Origin: Methylocapsa sp. S129
GTDB taxonomy: Bacteria; Pseudomonadota; Alphaproteobacteria; Rhizobiales; Beijerinckiaceae
Direction: 5' to 3'
Assembly (NCBI RefSeq): GCF_009765995.1
Contig: NZ_LMUI01000004.1
Location: 49,187-113,186 of the forward strand
DNA length: 64,000 nucleotides
Made by a program: the position numbers and the translations under genes. The notes beneath the pieces are model-generated. The model saw only the letters and a program-made list of their open reading frames with translations, made no database searches and had not been told where the DNA came from. This document shows, one piece after another, positions 29,646 to 38,003 of this stretch; positions within the stretch are counted from its first letter, which is position 1; each line of letters begins with the position of its first letter.

Positions 29646-30121
29646 TGGGCGAGACGCGCGGCAAACGCTTCCGGTTTCTCTATCGGCAAAGCGAGGGAAC
29701 GATCGATCGGCGCCAGTTCTGGCTGGCGTCCTGGCCGCCTCTCGCGATCATGCTGGCGCTGACTTTGATCTGGATCGTCGTCATGCCGCGGCAGGCGCGC
29801 GATCTGTCGCATGAGGCCCTGATCGACTGGGGCGTCGCGGCGACCTACGCCTATCTCCTCGTCTATGTCTTCGCGCTGTTCCTGTGCGCGGTCGCTGAAT
29901 ATTTTGTCTGGGCCAAACGCTTTGCCGATCGCGGCCGGCCGCAGGCTTTCGCGGGCCTCGCGCTATTCGCGCTGTTCCTCGCCGGCGCCGCCCATTGGTA
30001 TCAGCCGCGCTCGGAAGGAACGATGCCCGATTGGCTGACCTGGGCCTTCGACGCGCTCGCGCTCGGCGTGCTCGCCTGGACGATCGCCGAGCTTGGATTT
30101 GGCGAGAGCGAGCGGCGCTAG
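29645..30121 (+). CDS. DUF805-like membrane protein
   Basis: A 158-residue membrane protein with about four helices: ASWPPLAIMLALTLIWIVV, ATYAYLLVYVFALFLCAVA, PQAFAGLALFALFLAGAA, and a C-terminal LTWAFDALALGVLAWTIAEL. RRQFWLASW near the start and AKRFADRGRP in the loop resemble the RxxFW and KRlhD motifs of DUF805/YhaH. The role is unknown. It overlaps dapD by one base. Confidence 0.7.
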   Translation: MGETRGKRFRFLYRQSEGTIDRRQFWLASWPPLAIMLALTLIWIVVMPRQARDLSHEALIDWGVAATYAYLLVYVFALFLCAVAEYFVWAKRFADRGRPQAFAGLALFALFLAGAAHWYQPRSEGTMPDWLTWAFDALALGVLAWTIAELGFGESERR

Positions 30122-30136
30122 GCGCGAAAGAGGAAC

Positions 30137-30262
30137 CCTTCTCCCGAAAATCGGGAGAAGGTGGCATGCGAAGCATGACGGATGAGGGCCTATCGGCGTG
30201 GGAGGGCCTCTTCTCACCGCACCCGTCTTCGTCGGATCACCTTCTCCCGCAAGCGGGAGAGG
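30137..30262. repeat. RIME-like palindromic intergenic repeat
   Basis: A perfect hairpin, CCTTCTCCCGA/TCGGGAGAAGG, at 30137-30161 is followed by GTGGCATGCGAAGCATGACGG-like sequence and then a second hairpin CCTTCTCCCGC/GCGGGAGAGG at 30240-30262. This two-hairpin layout with GGATGAGGG between is the familiar form of alphaproteobacterial intergenic mosaic repeats. The whole gap 30122-30486 holds this repeat, an A+T-rich stretch at 30275-30320 and the promoter at 30351. Confidence 0.7.
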
Positions 30263-30350
30263 AATTCACGCCGCTAAAAATATTCTTCTCGTAATTATTT
30301 GATTTTATTTTACAATTGCCGTTTTCCACCCCTGCTTTGCAAACAAAAGA

Positions 30351-30379
30351 TTGCCAGCTTACGCCGTCAGAGGCATAAT
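30351..30379 (+). promoter_or_regulatory. sigma-70-like promoter of the terminase genes
   Basis: TTGCCA at 30351-30356 and CATAAT at 30374-30379 are separated by exactly 17 bp, 107 bp before the small terminase gene. The spacer TTACGC, the GGCATAATC block and a following ATTGGA are shared with the promoter at 41595, which implies one regulator or a common origin. Confidence 0.65.
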
Positions 30380-30486
30380 CAGGCACATTGGAGATGGCGG
30401 GTTTGAAACGCCGCCGCGCCTCTTAACGCCGCAAAGGCGCTGGGCGCCGCTCCATCGAAAGCCTCCGCTAAAAACAGGAATATTCC

Positions 30487-30915
30487 ATGCTTCTCGCAGC
30501 GAAGACGCGCCGCGTGAGCAAACACGCGCCGGTCCGTCCGGGCGTGCTGAATGCGCTCATGGCTGGCCAGACCATCGATAAGATCGGCAAAACCTCGAAA
30601 CTCACCCGCGCGCGCATCGAGAGAATTCTGCGCTCGGAATTGAAGGCGCTGTCGATCCGCCCAGCGCAGGACTACGCCAAGCTGCAGATCAGGCGTCTTG
30701 AGGCGGTGGTCGACAGGGTGACCGTGAAAGCCAACAAGGGCGATCTCGCGGCGATCGATCGTTTGATGAGAATCCTCGATCGTCTCGATCGCTATCATGG
30801 CTTCGCCAAACAATCGATGAGGCCGCCCAAACCAGACGAGAGGGACGACCTTGCGTTCGACAAGAAACTTGCGGACCTGATGGACCGCGCCGAAAGGGCG
30901 AAGGGTCGGGAATGA
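30487..30915 (+). CDS. putative small terminase subunit / HTH packaging protein
   Basis: A 142-residue basic protein placed directly before the large terminase and overlapping it by four bases. The N-terminal part has a helix-turn-helix look (MAGQTIDKIGKTSKLTRARIERIL), followed by a long helix (YAKLQIRRLEAVVDRVTVKANKG) and LAAIDRLMRILDRLDRYHGF. Position, size and charge fit a TerS, which recognises DNA for packaging and regulates TerL; the sequence alone is not decisive. The ribosome site is AGGA. Confidence 0.6.
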   Translation: MLLAAKTRRVSKHAPVRPGVLNALMAGQTIDKIGKTSKLTRARIERILRSELKALSIRPAQDYAKLQIRRLEAVVDRVTVKANKGDLAAIDRLMRILDRLDRYHGFAKQSMRPPKPDERDDLAFDKKLADLMDRAERAKGRE

Positions 30916-32318
30916 ATGCGGATCAGCCCGACCTCGGTAAAACGCTTAAGCGTCAGGCGCGATCCGCGCTTGTTCGGAAGGCGAGCCGCGCCTCCATTCG
31001 CGAGATACTCGCGCTTAGCCGGATCGAATGTCAGGAATGGTCGGGGAATCTCACTCGCGAGCAAAAGAACCGTTTGTTCCGCCACTGGCGTTTCTGGGCC
31101 CGGCCGAACCAGGTCATCCCGCCCGGCGATTGGGTCTATTGGCTGATCCTGGCCGGGCGCGGCGCCGGCAAGACGCGGGCGGGCGCCGAGGCGGTGCGCC
31201 AATGGATCAATACTTTTCCATACGTCAACCTGATCGGCGCCACCACCGACGACGCGCGCGACGTGATGGTGCTTGGCGAATCGGGCATCCTCGCCTGCTG
31301 TCCGCAAGATGAGCGCCCGGTCTATTCACGCCGGTCGGCGCGCCTCGTCTGGCCCAATGGCGCGACGTCGCAAGTGTTCTCGGCCGAGGAGCCGGATCGG
31401 CTGCGAGGAAAGCAGCACATGAAACTGTGGTGCGACGAACTCGCCGCGTGGCGCCATCCCGAAACCTTCGAACAGGCGCTGCTTGGCCTGCGCCTTGGCG
31501 GCCATCCGCAGGCGGTGATCACCACGACGCCGCGGCCGATCAAGATCCTCAAGCAATTGCTCGACGACAAGAATGCGATCGTGACGCGCGGCACGACCTT
31601 CGATAACGCCGATCATCTCGCGCGGGTCTTTCTCGATCGGATCGCGGCGCGCTACGAGGGCCGCGCGATCGGCCGGCAGGAATTGTTCGCCGAGATTCTG
31701 GAGGAGACGCCCGGCGCGCTCTGGACGCGCGATCTGATCGAACGCTGCCGTATCGCGGCGAGCGCGGCGCCCGGCGACTATGCGCAGATCGTCGTCGCGG
31801 TCGACCCGCCCGCGACATCGGGCGCCCGCGCCGACGAATGCGGCATCATCGTCGCCGCCAAGGCGGCCAACGGCGAAATCTATGTGCTCGCCGACTTGAC
31901 CAGCCAGGGCGAATCGCCCGGCGGCTGGGCGTCGCGGGTGGTCGCAGCCTATCGGAATTTTAGCGCCAATCGCGTCGTCGCCGAGGTCAACAATGGCGGT
32001 GAGATGGTCGCCGACGTGCTGCGCCAATGCGAGGCCAATTTGCCTGTGCGCTCGGTCACGGCGACGCGCGGCAAATTCCTGCGCGCCGAGCCGGTCGCCG
32101 CCGCCTATGAACGCGGCATGGTCCATCATGTCGGAATCTTCGAGAAGCTCGAGGACCAGCTCTGCGCGCTGACCGCCGATTTCGACGCCCGCTCCGCCGG
32201 CTTCTCGCCCGACCGCGCCGACGCTCTGGTCTGGGCGATCGCCGATCTCATCAATCTCGACGGCAAGGGTCGGGCCGGGATGGTGGAGTATTATCGGGAC
32301 GCGGCGCGCAAGCGGTGA
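30912..32318 (+). CDS. phage terminase large subunit (GTA g2-like)
   Basis: A 468-residue DNA-packaging motor ATPase/nuclease. Walker A is GRGAGKTRAG (82-91), Walker B lies in QHMKLWCDELAAW, and the coupling/motif III segment is AVITTTPRPIK. The RNase H-like nuclease domain has VVAVDPPATSG and the closing DRADALVWAIADLI with acidic residues. The segment FSAEEPDRLRGKQH is typical of GTA-type and related HK97-like terminases, which are headful enzymes. It overlaps TerS. It is followed by three minus-strand genes before the portal gene. Confidence 0.93.
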   Translation: MNADQPDLGKTLKRQARSALVRKASRASIREILALSRIECQEWSGNLTREQKNRLFRHWRFWARPNQVIPPGDWVYWLILAGRGAGKTRAGAEAVRQWINTFPYVNLIGATTDDARDVMVLGESGILACCPQDERPVYSRRSARLVWPNGATSQVFSAEEPDRLRGKQHMKLWCDELAAWRHPETFEQALLGLRLGGHPQAVITTTPRPIKILKQLLDDKNAIVTRGTTFDNADHLARVFLDRIAARYEGRAIGRQELFAEILEETPGALWTRDLIERCRIAASAAPGDYAQIVVAVDPPATSGARADECGIIVAAKAANGEIYVLADLTSQGESPGGWASRVVAAYRNFSANRVVAEVNNGGEMVADVLRQCEANLPVRSVTATRGKFLRAEPVAAAYERGMVHHVGIFEKLEDQLCALTADFDARSAGFSPDRADALVWAIADLINLDGKGRAGMVEYYRDAARKR

Positions 32319-32345
32319 GGGCAAGCGCCGCTCTCAGTATCCGCC

Positions 32346-33110
32346 TCAGGCCTGCCCCGCTGCCTCGAGGATCAGATTCGCGATCGTGTCGGGCTGCGAT
32401 ATGAGGGAAAGGTGGCTCGCCTTCACCTCGATCGTTTTCGCGCCCATGCGTTTGGCCATGAAGCGTTCGAGATCCGGATTGATGGTCCGGTCTTCGGTGG
32501 ACACGGCATACCAGCTCGGCTTTGACCGCCATGCGGCCTGGGTGGTCTTGTCGGCAAGCAACGCCCGTTTGAACGGCTCCTGGACGGCGTAGAGAACGCG
32601 CGCCTTGTCTGCGGGAAGGTCGCCGGCGAAATCGCGCAGGAACGCCTCCTCGCTCAATCGTCCCTCATCGTCGGACCATAGAATGCCGGCGGAGGCTGGC
32701 GGCGCCGGAAACCGTTTGGCCAACGCCGGGTAATCCTCGCCCGCATCGGGCGCACGCGCTGCGACATAGACAAGCGCCGAAACCTTGGGGTCGACGCCCG
32801 CTTCGCTGACAATCATACCGGCGAAGGAGTGGCCGACAAGCACGGTCGGGCCGTCCTGCAGAGCCAGGACGCGTTGCGTCGCCTCGACGGCGGCCTGCAG
32901 CGTCGTCAACGGGTTCTGCACGGCGGTGACCCGGATGCCTCTAGGCTGAAGCCTCGCAATGACCTCGGACCAGCACGACCCGTCGGCAAAAAGTCCGTGC
33001 ACAAGAACGACGTTGCGCGCCTTTGGCGCGGGCTGAGCAACGGCGGCGCCCTGGAGAAGAGAGCTTGCCGCCCCAGCCGCAATCATGGTCATAAACGTGC
33101 GACGATCCAT
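32346..33110 (-). CDS. exported alpha/beta hydrolase
   Basis: A 254-residue esterase-like protein with a Tat-type signal (MDRRTFMTMIAAGAASSLL, cleaved after GAAVA). The oxyanion segment is LVHGLFADGSCWSEV, the nucleophile elbow is VGHSFAGM, and the catalytic His lies in KASHLSLISQP. It resembles the large family of alpha/beta hydrolases with short-chain ester substrates. It sits on the opposite strand between TerL and the portal, so it is cargo rather than a virion gene. Confidence 0.87.
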   Translation of the reverse strand: MDRRTFMTMIAAGAASSLLQGAAVAQPAPKARNVVLVHGLFADGSCWSEVIARLQPRGIRVTAVQNPLTTLQAAVEATQRVLALQDGPTVLVGHSFAGMIVSEAGVDPKVSALVYVAARAPDAGEDYPALAKRFPAPPASAGILWSDDEGRLSEEAFLRDFAGDLPADKARVLYAVQEPFKRALLADKTTQAAWRSKPSWYAVSTEDRTINPDLERFMAKRMGAKTIEVKASHLSLISQPDTIANLILEAAGQA

Positions 33111-33200
33111 CGGAAAGCTCCCGCCAAACTCGGCCTTGGTTACGAGGACATGATGCGCAGAGCAATCAGTTGGAATTGCGGCCGGCGAGGCGCTTCACCC

Positions 33201-33563
33201 TCAAGCTTTTTTCCGAAAAGCGCGGCTTGAAACGGAGATCGGATTTTTGCTGGGGTCTCTGGAATTGGCGAAGGCATAACCGTTGGCCTGATGGATGGGT
33301 CCGAATTCCAGCCCGTCTTTCGCGCGAGCGGAACAAAAGGCTTCGACATCGGCGATGTCGAAGACGAGCTTCACGATGGATTGACCGCCTCTCTGCCCCT
33401 TGGCCGCCTGATGGATCATCAAATTGGCGCCGCCGTCGCGGCTGATCAGTTCGATGATCCTGTCGCCGGCCTCTCTGGACGCTGCAAAACCGAAATGATT
33501 CTCGTAGAAGCGGACGGTCTCCTCAACGTTCTGCGCGTAAAGCACGATTCTGTTGATTGGCAA
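33201..33563 (-). CDS. VOC-family protein
   Basis: About 120 residues from a TTG start with GGAAGGGGAG upstream. LPINRIVLYAQNVEETVRFYE and HFGFAASREAGDRIIEL form the first half, GGANLMIHQAAKG and SIVKLVFDIADVEAFC the second: a glyoxalase/dioxygenase fold. A longer frame to the ATG at 33650 adds an unrelated 29 residues. It is part of a minus-strand cargo block with the hydrolase and the gene at 33669. Confidence 0.72.
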   Translation of the reverse strand: MPINRIVLYAQNVEETVRFYENHFGFAASREAGDRIIELISRDGGANLMIHQAAKGQRGGQSIVKLVFDIADVEAFCSARAKDGLEFGPIHQANGYAFANSRDPSKNPISVSSRAFRKKA

Positions 33564-33668
33564 TGTTGCTCCCCTTCCTGTGACGCCCCGCTCCGCCACC
33601 CATATGCCGGGTCTCGCATATTGTGAGTCGGGAAATGGGTTTGACGACATCTCCTGGTCGCACCGCCC

Positions 33669-34010
33669 CTAACGGCGCGGCGGAAATTCCTGCGTCGACA
33701 CCGCGTGCAGCGTCGCGCCAAGCTTACGGTTGAAATCTTCGGCGCTGGTCTGCGCGTTGACGACGCTGGTCTTGTCGTCGCTCGGCAGCGGGCATTGGGC
33801 GATGACGCGCGCAGCGCCCTGGCGCTCCAGGAAATTCTTGTAAGCGACCTCAAGCCGCTCGCGATCGAGCCCGGCGGGAAACACCTCGCTGATCCAGACA
33901 TCCTTGGCGGCGGGCGCCCAGCCGACGCAAAACGTCCAGCGTTCGACGGCGGCGGCCGGTGTCGCAAGGACAAGCAGGAACGCAAGTGCGATCGGCGATC
34001 GGCTGTTCAT
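33669..34010 (-). CDS. secreted hypothetical protein
   Basis: A 113-residue protein with a clear signal peptide (MNSRSPIALAFLLVLATPAAA, cleaved near residue 21). The mature part has VERWTFCVGWAPAAKDVWISEVF and RVIAQCPLP with two cysteines that could pair. I do not recognise a family. The ribosome site CGGAGA supports the start at 34010. It is divergent from the portal gene with 67 bp between. Confidence 0.65.
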   Translation of the reverse strand: MNSRSPIALAFLLVLATPAAAVERWTFCVGWAPAAKDVWISEVFPAGLDRERLEVAYKNFLERQGAARVIAQCPLPSDDKTSVVNAQTSAEDFNRKLGATLHAVSTQEFPPRR

Positions 34011-34077
34011 AGAAGTCTCCGAATCGATATCAATCTATAGACCGCGCGCCGCGCGCCAAACAACAGAGGATCGCGCC

Positions 34078-35409
34078 ATGCCGTCAGCCGAAGGAATCCA
34101 GACCCCGCTGCCGCCGAGCGCCTTCGCGCGTTTGGCGACCGCCGCGCGTTACGCTATATCTGGCGTCGCGCCGACGACATGGTTCGGACCTCAGCAGCCG
34201 CTGACCCCGATGGCGCCGCCGGAGGTGAAGGGGCGGCAGTTCGATTATCCCTTCGGCATCAATATCGATTACACGCCTCGCTCCACCGCCAATATCGGCT
34301 TTGCCGAATTGCGCGCTTTGGCCGACGCATTGCCGCTGCTGCGCACTGTCATCGAGACGCGCAAGGACCAGATCGCGGGCACAAGCTTTGCGGTCCGCTT
34401 GCGCGATCCCGCCGGCGACGCCGCCGCCGCGGCGGGACGCATCAAGACGGTGCTCGCCTTTCTCGACCGCCCCGACCGGCGCCATTCCTTCGCCGCCTGG
34501 CTGCGCATGTTGCTCGAAGACATGCTGGTGATCGACGCGGCGACGATCTATCCGCGCCTGACCCGCGCGGGCGCGCTCTACAGCCTCGACATCATTGATG
34601 GTTCCACGATCACACCGCTGGTCGGCGAGGACGGGCGCGCGCCCGAGCCGCCCGATCCCGCCTATCAGCAGATCTTGCACGGCATTCCGGCGGCCGATTT
34701 TTCGAGCGACGAATTGCTCTATCTCCCGCGCAACGCGCGCGCCCATCGCCTCTACGGCATGAGCCCGGTCGAGCAGATCGCGCTCACGATCAATATCGCG
34801 CTGCGCCGCGATACGATGACGCTCGAATATTACAAGGCCGGTTCTACCCCAGAGGCATTTGCGACATTGCCGAAAGAGTGGACCTCCGACCAGATCGCCC
34901 AGTTCCAGGAATATTTCGACGCCCTCATGGCGGGTAATTCCGCGCGCCGGCGCATGATCAAATTCATGCCCGCTGATTTCCGTCTGCAGGAGGTACGCCA
35001 GCCGCCGCTGAAAGACCAGTATGACGAATGGCTCGCGCGGTTGGTCTGTTACGCCTTTTCCGTCCCCGTCTCGCCCTTCGTCTCCGCCGTCAATCGCGCG
35101 ACCAGTGAGACCCTGCGCCTGCAGGCGAGCCAGGAAGGACTGATCCCCTTGCGCGCCTGGATCAAGAACGCGCTCGACCGCGTGATCCAGACCTACCTTG
35201 GCGAGGCCGATCTCGAATTCGTCTGGGTCGGCGACGATGCGATCGATCCGCTGCAACAAGCGCAGACGCTACAAATTCTGGTCGGCGCCGGGATCAAAAC
35301 GAAGGACGAGGCGCGGGCGGAGCTGGGGCTGGCGCCGACCGGCGGCGGCCCGGGCGGCAATCCGGCTGAGCTCGGCAAGTTTAACCCGCATCACGACGAG
35401 CGGGGGTGA
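34078..35409 (+). CDS. phage portal protein
   Basis: A 443-residue portal, the dodecameric channel at the capsid vertex. The start at 34078 (MPSAEGIQTPLPP) trims a longer frame that overlaps the minus-strand gene. FDYPFGINIDYTPRS, RTVIETRKDQIAGTSF, the HRLYGMSPVEQIALTINIAL segment and PFVSAVNRATSETLRLQASQ are typical HK97/GTA-class portal landmarks. Part of this last segment (35025-35161) is duplicated downstream as relics. The C-terminus is Gly/Pro-rich. The frame beyond the TGA at 35407-35409 stays open to 35904. Confidence 0.92.
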   Translation: MPSAEGIQTPLPPSAFARLATAARYAISGVAPTTWFGPQQPLTPMAPPEVKGRQFDYPFGINIDYTPRSTANIGFAELRALADALPLLRTVIETRKDQIAGTSFAVRLRDPAGDAAAAAGRIKTVLAFLDRPDRRHSFAAWLRMLLEDMLVIDAATIYPRLTRAGALYSLDIIDGSTITPLVGEDGRAPEPPDPAYQQILHGIPAADFSSDELLYLPRNARAHRLYGMSPVEQIALTINIALRRDTMTLEYYKAGSTPEAFATLPKEWTSDQIAQFQEYFDALMAGNSARRRMIKFMPADFRLQEVRQPPLKDQYDEWLARLVCYAFSVPVSPFVSAVNRATSETLRLQASQEGLIPLRAWIKNALDRVIQTYLGEADLEFVWVGDDAIDPLQQAQTLQILVGAGIKTKDEARAELGLAPTGGGPGGNPAELGKFNPHHDERG

Positions 35410-35565
35410 TTTACGAGCGTAGATGAGGCCGCGGGGGCGGGCGACGCGCAGGTCCAACATGTTTCCGACAAGGCGCGATCGAGCAACATTGGAGATGACG
35501 CTGCCGCGCCCTCCAGGGCGAACGCCCCTGCATCGAGCGAGAGTCCCAGCGAGATCAAACAGGGC

Positions 35566-35904
35566 ATGCAATTGGCGCTTGATCCCGGGGAAAAGTTCGG
35601 CGGCGGCGACGCGTGCCTCACCACCTTCAATCGATGCCTTGCAACCGGAAATCGGCTATACGACCTTGGTTATGTGGATGAGGCGCATCAGCAATACCTG
35701 GGTTGCCGCAACGCGCTGGCTGCCTGTTACGAGAATGAAACATTGGCCCAGTCAAGTCCGCTCTACTCTGAGATCGATACCTACTTTCCGCCGAATAAAG
35801 CCCAAAATGGTGGCGGCTATGTCAGCCATGCGAAAGGGATTGCGCCCGTCTACATACCGCCTTCGGTCGATCCTCTGGCGGGCTGGCTCCCGAAAAAGCC
35901 GTAA
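35566..35904 (+). CDS. hypothetical accessory protein behind the portal
   Basis: A 112-residue protein, not recognised. It contains four cysteines (DACLTTFNRCLATGN, LGCRNALAACYEN) and a proline-rich end (YIPPSVDPLAGWLPKKP). It lies in the same frame as the portal, and the 52 codons between the portal TGA and this ATG are open and low complexity (Ala/Ser/Asp-rich), so it may be the tail of a larger former protein, possibly a toxin fragment. The ribosome site is weak. It opens the accessory stretch that precedes the first portal relic. Confidence 0.45.
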   Translation: MQLALDPGEKFGGGDACLTTFNRCLATGNRLYDLGYVDEAHQQYLGCRNALAACYENETLAQSSPLYSEIDTYFPPNKAQNGGGYVSHAKGIAPVYIPPSVDPLAGWLPKKP

Positions 35905-35994
35905 GAGACATTGGAGCGTTGCGCCCGTGTCAGAATCAACGCCATGCACCCCTCCTCACGGCGCCCGCACTCGTTTATAGTTAAGGACTCGAAC

Positions 35995-36315
35995 ATGCCA
36001 GCACCACCCTCAGATATGACTCCAGATGAGCAGTTGCTAGACGCTGATCAGCTCGCTCAGTTAGACTGCCTGAGTATCGAGAGGAGAAGGTTAGTCACGA
36101 GTCGTGGCGGAGATTTAGGTAGTGAGAAAGGCTCTCACAGCGAAAAATTCGGATATATCTTTAGATACGACGTATCGAAGACTATGGCCGACGACTCTGG
36201 AAAATTATTTACGGTTACTTCGATGATCGTTTTCTGGACATCCGATTGCAAGATGCTTTCAATGGCCACCTACCCGGGCTTGGTGCTTCCGCAAGCTGAT
36301 TCTAGGCTACAATAG
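35995..36315 (+). CDS. small hypothetical protein, immunity-like position
   Basis: A 106-residue acidic protein with an AAGGAC site before the ATG at 35995; earlier in-frame ATGs at 35911 and 35944 are less likely. It has no signal or membrane segment. FGYIFRYDVSKTMAD and KLFTVTSMIVFWTSDCKML suggest a compact alpha/beta fold. Base composition is more A+T-rich than the structural genes. Its place after a fragmentary gene and before a portal relic resembles an orphan immunity gene, but no family is recognised. Confidence 0.45.
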   Translation: MPAPPSDMTPDEQLLDADQLAQLDCLSIERRRLVTSRGGDLGSEKGSHSEKFGYIFRYDVSKTMADDSGKLFTVTSMIVFWTSDCKMLSMATYPGLVLPQADSRLQ

Positions 36316-36403
36316 TCCTGCTCGCGGCGTCCGTAATTGTCTATCGAAAGAATCCGCGGCGAACAGATTTCAAGCTCACTGGATTAATCGTAATTGATAG
36401 AAG

Positions 36404-36540
36404 CGAATGGCTCGCGCACCTCATCAGTTACACCTTTTCCGTCCCCCTCTCGCCCTTCGTCTCCGCTGTCAACCGCGCCACCAGCGAAACCTTGCGCCTG
36501 CAGGCGAGCCAGGAAGGGCTGATCCCCCTACGCGCCTGGA
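36404..36540 (+). pseudogene. relic of portal gene (diverged duplicate of 35025-35161)
   Basis: A 137-bp stretch aligns without gaps to the portal gene segment 35025-35161. Translated, it keeps PFVSAVNRATSETLRLQASQ and EGLIPLRAW, with mostly synonymous or conservative differences, then departs into unrelated sequence. It has no start or continuation, so it is a fragment of a second, related portal gene. The rest of 36316-36650 shows no other gene. Confidence 0.85.
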
Positions 36541-36650
36541 AAACGCGTACCCAGACCTAAAGGTCGATCGTTGAGCCATTTCCTCAGACGAGAACAAGGC
36601 CGCCTTGTCGGGCGCGCGCTCCCCACCAGCGCCGTACTGACGAGGTTTCC

Positions 36651-37079
36651 ATGATGGACATTCGCCAACTTCTCGCGGGACTGGTTCGGTCCATGCAAAG
36701 CGCGGATTTTCCCGATGCGGGAACGATTGCAAAGCAATTGGATATGGACGTTTCGGCCGCGAAAGTGGCGAAGACGAAACGCGGACTCCTGACGATCCAT
36801 GGCGCGGCGCTAGGCGGCGCTGTCGTCGTCGACGTGGTCGGGAGCGTAACGCCGCAGCGGACAATCTATCTCTTGTTCACCAATTCCAGCATTCCCTATC
36901 GCGACGTTGACGGCGAGGTTTTTGGCGCCGATCAAAGGGTGCAACAATCCAGGCACAGCGAAGGCTTCGCGATTCTCTGCGAGAAAGATGGGCTGACCTG
37001 CGGCCTGACGGCTTCCGGGCCGAATGGCGTCGTGCAAAGCCTCTTCTGCGAGGCGCCGAGACTGGCGCGGGCGGGCTAA
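36651..37079 (+). CDS. M(M/I)DIRQ-family protein, putative orphan immunity protein
   Basis: A 142-residue cytosolic protein that is a clear paralogue of the N-terminal half of the protein at 44283. Shared stretches are MDIRQLLAGL / IDIRQIIAGL, SSIPYRDVDGEVFGADQ / SRLPYRDIEGEVFGDDQ, and SEGFAILCEKDGL / SEGFAIVFYRDGL. The ribosome site is GAGG. No known family comes to mind. The second copy lies among immunity genes of the toxin locus and is fused to an NTF2-type immunity domain, so an immunity role is inferred. It is flanked by portal relics on both sides. Confidence 0.65.
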   Translation: MMDIRQLLAGLVRSMQSADFPDAGTIAKQLDMDVSAAKVAKTKRGLLTIHGAALGGAVVVDVVGSVTPQRTIYLLFTNSSIPYRDVDGEVFGADQRVQQSRHSEGFAILCEKDGLTCGLTASGPNGVVQSLFCEAPRLARAG

Positions 37080-37096
37080 GTCGATCCGGCTCGCCG

Positions 37097-37127
37097 CCCG
37101 TCTCGCCTTTCGTCTCCGCCGTCAATC
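37097..37127 (+). repeat. second short relic of the portal gene
   Basis: Thirty-one bases match portal positions 35065-35095 with one mismatch (coding VSPFVSAVN). It follows the stop of the gene at 36651 by 17 bp. The preceding 37080-37096 and the following 37128-37205 show nothing else recognisable. Confidence 0.7.
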
Positions 37128-37205
37128 AGGCGCAGGTGGGTGATGATTTCAACGGTGCGATACCGGTGCTCAAGTTTGTACGGACTACCGAAGGGAGCGT
37201 GACGA

Positions 37206-37298
37206 GTGAAATCTGCGGAATTATGTAGCTGCTTCAACTATTTCAAAAATGGCTGCTCGCGGAGTGCCGCTTGCAAAGCTCAATTGCCAGCGCAATAA
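37206..37298 (+). CDS. possible 30-residue cysteine-rich peptide
   Basis: A GTG start with AGGGAG eight bases upstream opens a 30-codon frame whose product holds four cysteines in a CxC...C...C pattern (CSCFNYFKNGCSRSAACK). The 3' end overlaps the promoter of the next operon, so it may be accidental. Listed because the ribosome site and cysteine spacing are suggestive. Confidence 0.2.
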   Translation: MKSAELCSCFNYFKNGCSRSAACKAQLPAQ

Positions 37299-37299
37299 T
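37271..37299 (+). promoter_or_regulatory. promoter of the three-gene operon 37350-39039
   Basis: TTGCAA at 37271-37276 and AATAAT at 37294-37299 with a 17-bp spacer form a strong sigma-70-like promoter in A+T-richer DNA. It sits 51 bp before the ATG at 37350, so the three genes can be expressed separately from the phage structural genes. Confidence 0.6.
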
Positions 37300-37349
37300 C
37301 CTCCCATAAGGTGCACAGTGAGATGCGCCGCTGGGGTGGGAGCGAGCGA

Positions 37350-38003
37350 ATGCCGGAATCGCCGAAGGAAGAACTTGCTCGTCGACTAGCAATTTATCCC
37401 GAAGGGGCACTCCCATTTTTCGATAGCGGATTTGCCGTCGCCGCGTTGCTCACCAACGAGATTCGAAAGCTCGTCCTGGCCGAGGTGATTGATAACCTCA
37501 AGCGGGGCTCACGGAATCTTAGCGGGTCGGCGCTGCGGGGGATCACAAAGCTTTCCGAGCGCGACAATGAGCAATTAGCGTCCGTATATTCCGTGATAAT
37601 CGGCCTCCTTTCGGAATCCTCAGCTACCCCTGATGACTTTGTGGCGGCTGCGAAGGGCATTTTGTTTACCCCTCCGCACGAAGATATCGCCAAATCTATC
37701 GCCGATTCGATCTGCTCCGCTCAATCGGAAATTGCCGACATGGTTGGCCGGGCGCAGCTCGCTGGAGAAGTGCTTCCGTCGTTGGCTGCTTTCGATATTG
37801 TAGTCGATGTTCGAATTAGAGTTATCGACGGCGAAATTAAAACAAGTATTCCTGTCGCTATCCTTCATGTGGACACGGATGCAGCGGACCAAGAACTTTG
37901 GGTGCAGCTAAGTAGAGGTGATATTGAAGAAACAATTCGCAAACTATCGAAATGCGTCGCCGACATGCAATTGGCGGAAACCTTGGTTCTGCGAAAAGTA
38001 TGA
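37350..38003 (+). CDS. hypothetical cytosolic protein, gene 1 of an A+T-rich operon
   Basis: A 217-residue soluble protein, not recognised. The N-terminal two thirds look helical (EIRKLVLAEVIDNLKRGSRNL, LASVYSVIIGLLSESSATPDDF) and the C-terminal third has strands (AAFDIVVDVRIRVID, SIPVAILHVDTDAADQELWVQLS). The start at 37350 has GGGAG upstream; GTG at 37311 would be almost leaderless. The stop overlaps the next ATG (ATGA). Codon use and A+T content differ from the neighbouring virion genes, pointing to separate acquisition. Confidence 0.7.
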   Translation: MPESPKEELARRLAIYPEGALPFFDSGFAVAALLTNEIRKLVLAEVIDNLKRGSRNLSGSALRGITKLSERDNEQLASVYSVIIGLLSESSATPDDFVAAAKGILFTPPHEDIAKSIADSICSAQSEIADMVGRAQLAGEVLPSLAAFDIVVDVRIRVIDGEIKTSIPVAILHVDTDAADQELWVQLSRGDIEETIRKLSKCVADMQLAETLVLRKV

